DNA of 64,000 nt from Echinostoma caproni (lineage: Eukaryota; Platyhelminthes; Trematoda; Plagiorchiida; Echinostomatidae). The position numbers were made by a program, and so were the translations under genes. The stretch covers positions 126,314 to 190,313 of the forward strand of contig UZAN01039380.1 in the NCBI GenBank assembly GCA_900618425.1, written 5' to 3'. Positions 60,300 through 64,000 of this stretch are shown here, piece by piece (the stretch's first letter is position 1; the number at the start of each line of letters is the position of its first letter). The notes beneath the pieces were generated by a model. That model was given only the letters and a program-made list of their open reading frames with translations. It had not been told where the DNA came from and made no database searches.

Positions 60300-60480
60300 A
60301 ATCGCGAACACACTTAAGACCGTCAAGAGTATCTAGTGCCTCTGAACAATCGAATAGTCTAATCAAAGCTTGGTGCTCGAAATTGATTGAGTCATTCGCA
60401 CCGCTGACGAGTCCTAAACAAGACAAAACAGCTATCCAGTGCCTTTTGTTGCTTATCACAAACACTACCTCCAAAGTTTT
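60300..60480 (+). repeat. Composite SINE, plus copy lacking the tRNA head
   Basis: Leader (GCCTCTGAACAATCGAATAG, GAAATTGATTGAGTCATTCG) is joined directly to the body (GCTGACGAGTCCTAAACAAG, CTATCCAGTGCC). The tRNA-like part found between them at 25.4 kb is absent. The copy lies head to head with the preceding minus copy. Confidence 0.7.
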
Positions 60481-60489
60481 CACTCAAAA

Positions 60490-60740
60490 CCAGTTTTATT
60501 GAAGAGTGTAACTGACAAGGACAGAGGTCATTTGTGGTAAGAAAAACTTGTTCGAATATGGAAGCCGAAATACGGTGTTGCTACGGGGCCTTGACCTGAC
60601 ACAACATATCGGAAGACACCATACAACGTGCTAATCAGAATCGAGCTAACGACTTACTAAATGCTAAGTGAAATATATAAACTGATCTATTGAACAATGG
60701 CTTCGAACTAAGTTAAGGTGACTCACGAACGCACAGCTTG
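60490..60740. other. No recognised gene
   Basis: No supported feature. Confidence 0.4.
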
Positions 60741-60741
60741 T

Positions 60742-61029
60742 TTAACGTCTGACATGAATACCTGCATCACAAGATTGGATGGATGAATACCTGCGTAACA
60801 AAGTATTAATCCTGAAATAGAAAAAGGGATCTTTCAGAATACTAGTCTTGAAAAGAAGTTTGCATTTTGCAAATTCTGGCTTCTGTCGTGTTTTCATTGT
60901 AGTGCTCGATTGCATGCAGTACTTCCCCTGGAAACTGAATGTGTATTTTCTGTACAATAAATGCAAGGAATACCGAACAATTACTGCAATTGCCACAAAT
61001 AAAACCAAACCTGTGAATGTATCCACAGG
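60742..61029 (-). CDS. Candidate membrane-protein exon, possibly followed by a 21-base micro-exon
   Basis: After an acceptor-like CTGTTAG (minus strand, 61030) the frame is open 95 codons to TAA (60744-60742). Residues about 5-20 (FTGLVLFVAIAVIVRY) form a membrane span, followed by a basic, cysteine-containing tail. Inside the frame a strong acceptor (TTTTTCTATTTCAG) starts a 21-base segment (60811-60791) that ends at a GTATTC donor. If used, the true exon would end earlier, near the GTATTC after ACTA. The plus strand also has an ATG frame here (60848-61033), so certainty is low. Confidence 0.25.
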   Translation of the reverse strand, partial: PVDTFTGLVLFVAIAVIVRYSLHLLYRKYTFSFQGKYCMQSSTTMKTRQKPEFAKCKLLFKTSILKDPFFYFRINTLLRRYSSIQSCDAGIHVRR

Positions 61030-61039
61030 CTAACAGTTC

Positions 61040-62454
61040 ATGTATTGCACAAAAAAAGGATTTTCTAAAAATGAACGAGAAGCAGAATCTTTCTCCGTTT
61101 GCAGATCGGAGATATTCCTAATTTTGGCTGCGTTAGAAGGGTTATATTGATGATAAAATGATGAGGAGGAGGGTTTGAATCCCAATCTCATGTAAGTTCA
61201 TAAGCAACCAAGTATTGTTTCGTGAACACAGACACAACAGTTATTGACGGAAAAACGTCTCGATGAGGACCGAGTAATTCTACCATTATTCGCTTGACAC
61301 ATTTAAATCGATTCAAGTAGGCCATATTTGACGAAACACGGAACCATGGTTGAAGTTTAGAGCTAGATTCCCGAAGCGTTTCACGTTCAGATATTTTGTT
61401 GAAAGAGGCACCCAATATATTATTAGGTCTTTAATCCTAGAATCACAAAATTAAGCGGGCAGATCGAACTGCCGCTTTAGTTTCAGTCTCTCGCAATACC
61501 ACCCAACCCTGTCGGAATGGTCTCCACAGTGTGATAGCATCTCATCGCGTGCAACTAAACTAGACGCATGGATATGTGAAATGGACGGATGGAATATCAA
61601 TCACAGTATAGCTTCATTATTTCAACCCACTCACCGCCACCACATAGTCTCTTCTCTCGCACGGCTTCATAAGGTAATCGTGAGATTCATCTGCGTTTGG
61701 TTCGTAGCTCGAACAATTCTGATAAACCTGACGCGTTCAACGCTGTACTAACATACATAGACAGTTTGAATCGAGCACACATAAACACATAGACACATAC
61801 ACGGTTATATGCATATATCATTAGTTAAATAGGTTAATGAACTCGCAGCAGGTGGTGAACATGTCAGTAGCGGCTCGGGTGGAATAAGCGCTCCACGGGA
61901 TACAGCTTCATTAACGCCGCATTCCTGATCCTCTTCATCATTATCATCGGCGTGGTTGTTGAAGTTTTTCTCACCAGAAAATTCAATTCAACTGTTTTCC
62001 TATACGGAAAAGTTGCGGCAGATAAAGGCTAAGTTCATTTGGTGAGGTATCTGATAAAGGATAGTCACGTTCCTCTCTCACACAAATGTTTCTACACAAA
62101 AGCCACTCCTTGAGAACATTTCTTTTAAATGTTTCAAGACATCAAATATGTCATAATATCAGATCAAAATTTAGAACGCTTGTCTTTGGAGACATTCCCA
62201 TAAAAATCTATCAGTACATATATGTTTGTGTAAATAATAACAAGAATATTAATAACAAAGGTCTGTATTTACTTATTAACTCATTGAGGAAGGAATTATG
62301 GGTAAACAAAAGTTCTTTTGGGGAATAACAGAAATGCAGCCGACGGTTGATAGTACATGCGTATGAATCATCGATAACCTCTACGTTGCAAGTGAATCAG
62401 ATAGGTTAAACGGTTAATGCCTTGAGAAAGCGTTATCGTATGTACACGATACGG
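61040..62454. other. No recognised gene
   Basis: AT-rich, no supported feature up to the assembly gap. Confidence 0.4.
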
Positions 62455-62939
62455 NNNNNNNNNNNNNNNNNNNNNNNNNNNNNNNNNNNNNNNNNNNNNN
62501 NNNNNNNNNNNNNNNNNNNNNNNNNNNNNNNNNNNNNNNNNNNNNNNNNNNNNNNNNNNNNNNNNNNNNNNNNNNNNNNNNNNNNNNNNNNNNNNNNNNN
62601 NNNNNNNNNNNNNNNNNNNNNNNNNNNNNNNNNNNNNNNNNNNNNNNNNNNNNNNNNNNNNNNNNNNNNNNNNNNNNNNNNNNNNNNNNNNNNNNNNNNN
62701 NNNNNNNNNNNNNNNNNNNNNNNNNNNNNNNNNNNNNNNNNNNNNNNNNNNNNNNNNNNNNNNNNNNNNNNNNNNNNNNNNNNNNNNNNNNNNNNNNNNN
62801 NNNNNNNNNNNNNNNNNNNNNNNNNNNNNNNNNNNNNNNNNNNNNNNNNNNNNNNNNNNNNNNNNNNNNNNNNNNNNNNNNNNNNNNNNNNNNNNNNNNN
62901 NNNNNNNNNNNNNNNNNNNNNNNNNNNNNNNNNNNNNNN
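62455..62939. other. Assembly gap, 485 N
   Basis: A run of 485 undetermined bases. Frames that appear to cross it are artefacts. Confidence 1.
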
Positions 62940-62941
62940 TC

Positions 62942-63073
62942 AAAGTCCATCGGCGAATCAAGCGATCCGCCGGTGACACGTTCGCGTCCAATTCAGTGAC
63001 CAACTGGGGAAAACCGGGACATCAAAACAAGCGTCAAGGTGACCGAGAGGAAATTGATCGAAACCATCTATAG
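62942..63073 (+). CDS. Candidate exon truncated by the gap
   Basis: The frame is open from the gap edge for 43 codons to TAG (63071-63073). Codons are GC-richer than the neighbourhood and the peptide is highly charged (KVHRRIKRSAGDTF at the start, DREEIDRN near the end), resembling a nucleic-acid-binding or disordered region. A GTGACC after CAAG at about 63039 could be a donor. The part upstream is lost in the gap, and no family can be named. Confidence 0.25.
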   Translation, partial: KVHRRIKRSAGDTFASNSVTNWGKPGHQNKRQGDREEIDRNHL

Positions 63074-63079
63074 AACCAT

Positions 63080-64000
63080 TTTCCTGTCACCAACAAACAA
63101 CACCAAAATCTCTCATGCGTAGATGGTGAGTGGAAGCACAAGAGACAATCTCCCGAATCCCTTATTTGGAACTTTTTCCAATAATTCCAATCTAAATCCC
63201 ATCTATAACACTTTCGGTAACATATGTCAGTAAACATTGCTATGCTAACACCACTTCCGCTGTTCAATTAACTTATGCATTTATATGCTTACCGATGTAT
63301 GTAATGCGTTGTTGTAATTTTACAGTCATGCTTGCAACCAGAAAATTGCCATTTATTTGATAGTTTCCCTAGACAAGTATCTAAGGTGACTTCCCTTTGC
63401 ATACATCCATGTTCATTAGTCTCATTCACTTTTTCTCTCCGGTTGTTAAACTCAGATTATTGCGGGAAAGGGGGGTGCGAATTTCAACGATAAGAATCAC
63501 GCGAGCCGTTCGATTGGTTGCGCTACCCTTACACGCTCTGTCACATTGTTGAAATTTTCACATATTCATTCAATATCATGCGTCGTCGTTACCCACGGGA
63601 CCATATCACTTGTTTCGAACGTGCCAGGACATCTTTTGATGGTTCAGCCGTTTGTGTGACTCCAGTTTTTCACTGTCCGGGTTGAACCAAAAAACGCAGG
63701 CGTGTAGGATGCCAGGTTGACCTTAGTTGTACCCATTAAGCCAAGATAATTGTTCCTTCATTGGTCAGCACAAACATTTGGTCCCTGTTTCCAACGATGT
63801 CAGATTCCCTATAGTATCCTCCGATCGAGGATTCATCTGTGTACCAGAATCCTGAACGAGTAAGGATATTGATCACTCTCTAGTGTCCATAGACGGATTT
63901 CAAGTTTACCGACAGGATCGTGGAACCGGAGGAAAAAACGATTGGAGGGATGTTGTGACATATGTCAACTTTTCATGGTGTGGCAAGTCCCATGTTATTT
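63080..64000. other. No recognised gene
   Basis: No supported feature. A minus-strand frame at 63034-63267 overlaps the candidate exon and has no motif. Confidence 0.4.

Noticed and set aside
61160..61200. B-box-like GGGTTTGAATCCC string
   Set aside because: No A box at tRNA-like spacing upstream and no match to either SINE family.
62368..63003. Long frames of about 180-210 codons on both strands
   Set aside because: They consist almost entirely of undetermined bases in the assembly gap.
1..64000. CRISPR array, operon or phage-like gene cluster
   Set aside because: No regularly spaced direct repeats, no closely packed long ORFs and no ribosome-binding-site pattern; the sequence is eukaryotic in character.

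Overview
This looks like a stretch of animal nuclear DNA from a flatworm, most likely a fluke (Trematoda). The lineage is an inference. It rests on AT-leaning, gene-sparse sequence without bacterial operons, two decayed CR1/Jockey-group non-LTR retrotransposons, several tRNA-headed SINE-like repeats, and a few candidate exons separated by very short candidate introns. I could not name a single host gene from sequence alone, so every host 'CDS' entry is a low-confidence exon candidate.

Layout. 1-7.4 kb: mostly featureless, with one CpG-rich open frame near 1.1-1.4 kb. 7.4-9.3 kb: a plus-strand CR1-like copy with endonuclease, reverse transcriptase and C-terminal remnants, ending in an (ATTTCA)3 tail. 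9.3-18.5 kb: no recognised gene; the best exon-like segment is 14632-14868. 18.5-18.9 kb: a 3' fragment of a second retrotransposon family. 18.9-39.3 kb: introns or intergenic DNA with SINE-like copies (25.2, 26.6, 29.1, 31.1 kb), a repeat at 33.5 kb that recurs inverted at 43.9 kb, and microsatellites. 39.3-41.5 kb: the longest retrotransposon copy, whose reverse transcriptase keeps a YVDD motif but whose frames are broken; it ends in (ACTTG)4. 42-53 kb: repeats and unassigned DNA.

53-63 kb is the most complex part. Four copies of one roughly 350-480 bp repeat occur in the window, one at 42 kb and three here in alternating orientation (54.8-56.9 kb). Between and around them on the minus strand lie short exon-like frames (53.3-53.9, 54.5-54.8, 55.7-55.8, 57.9-58.4, 60.7-61.0 kb), two of them with a membrane-spanning segment. 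A plus-strand frame with two stops lies at 59.4-59.8 kb, and two copies of a composite SINE sit head to head at 60.1-60.5 kb. A 485-base assembly gap starts at 62455.

Seven single N characters are also present. Four are flanked on both sides by the same 8-9 bases, which points to unmerged contig ends rather than biology. I found no CRISPR array, rRNA, intact tRNA gene or bacterial-type gene cluster.
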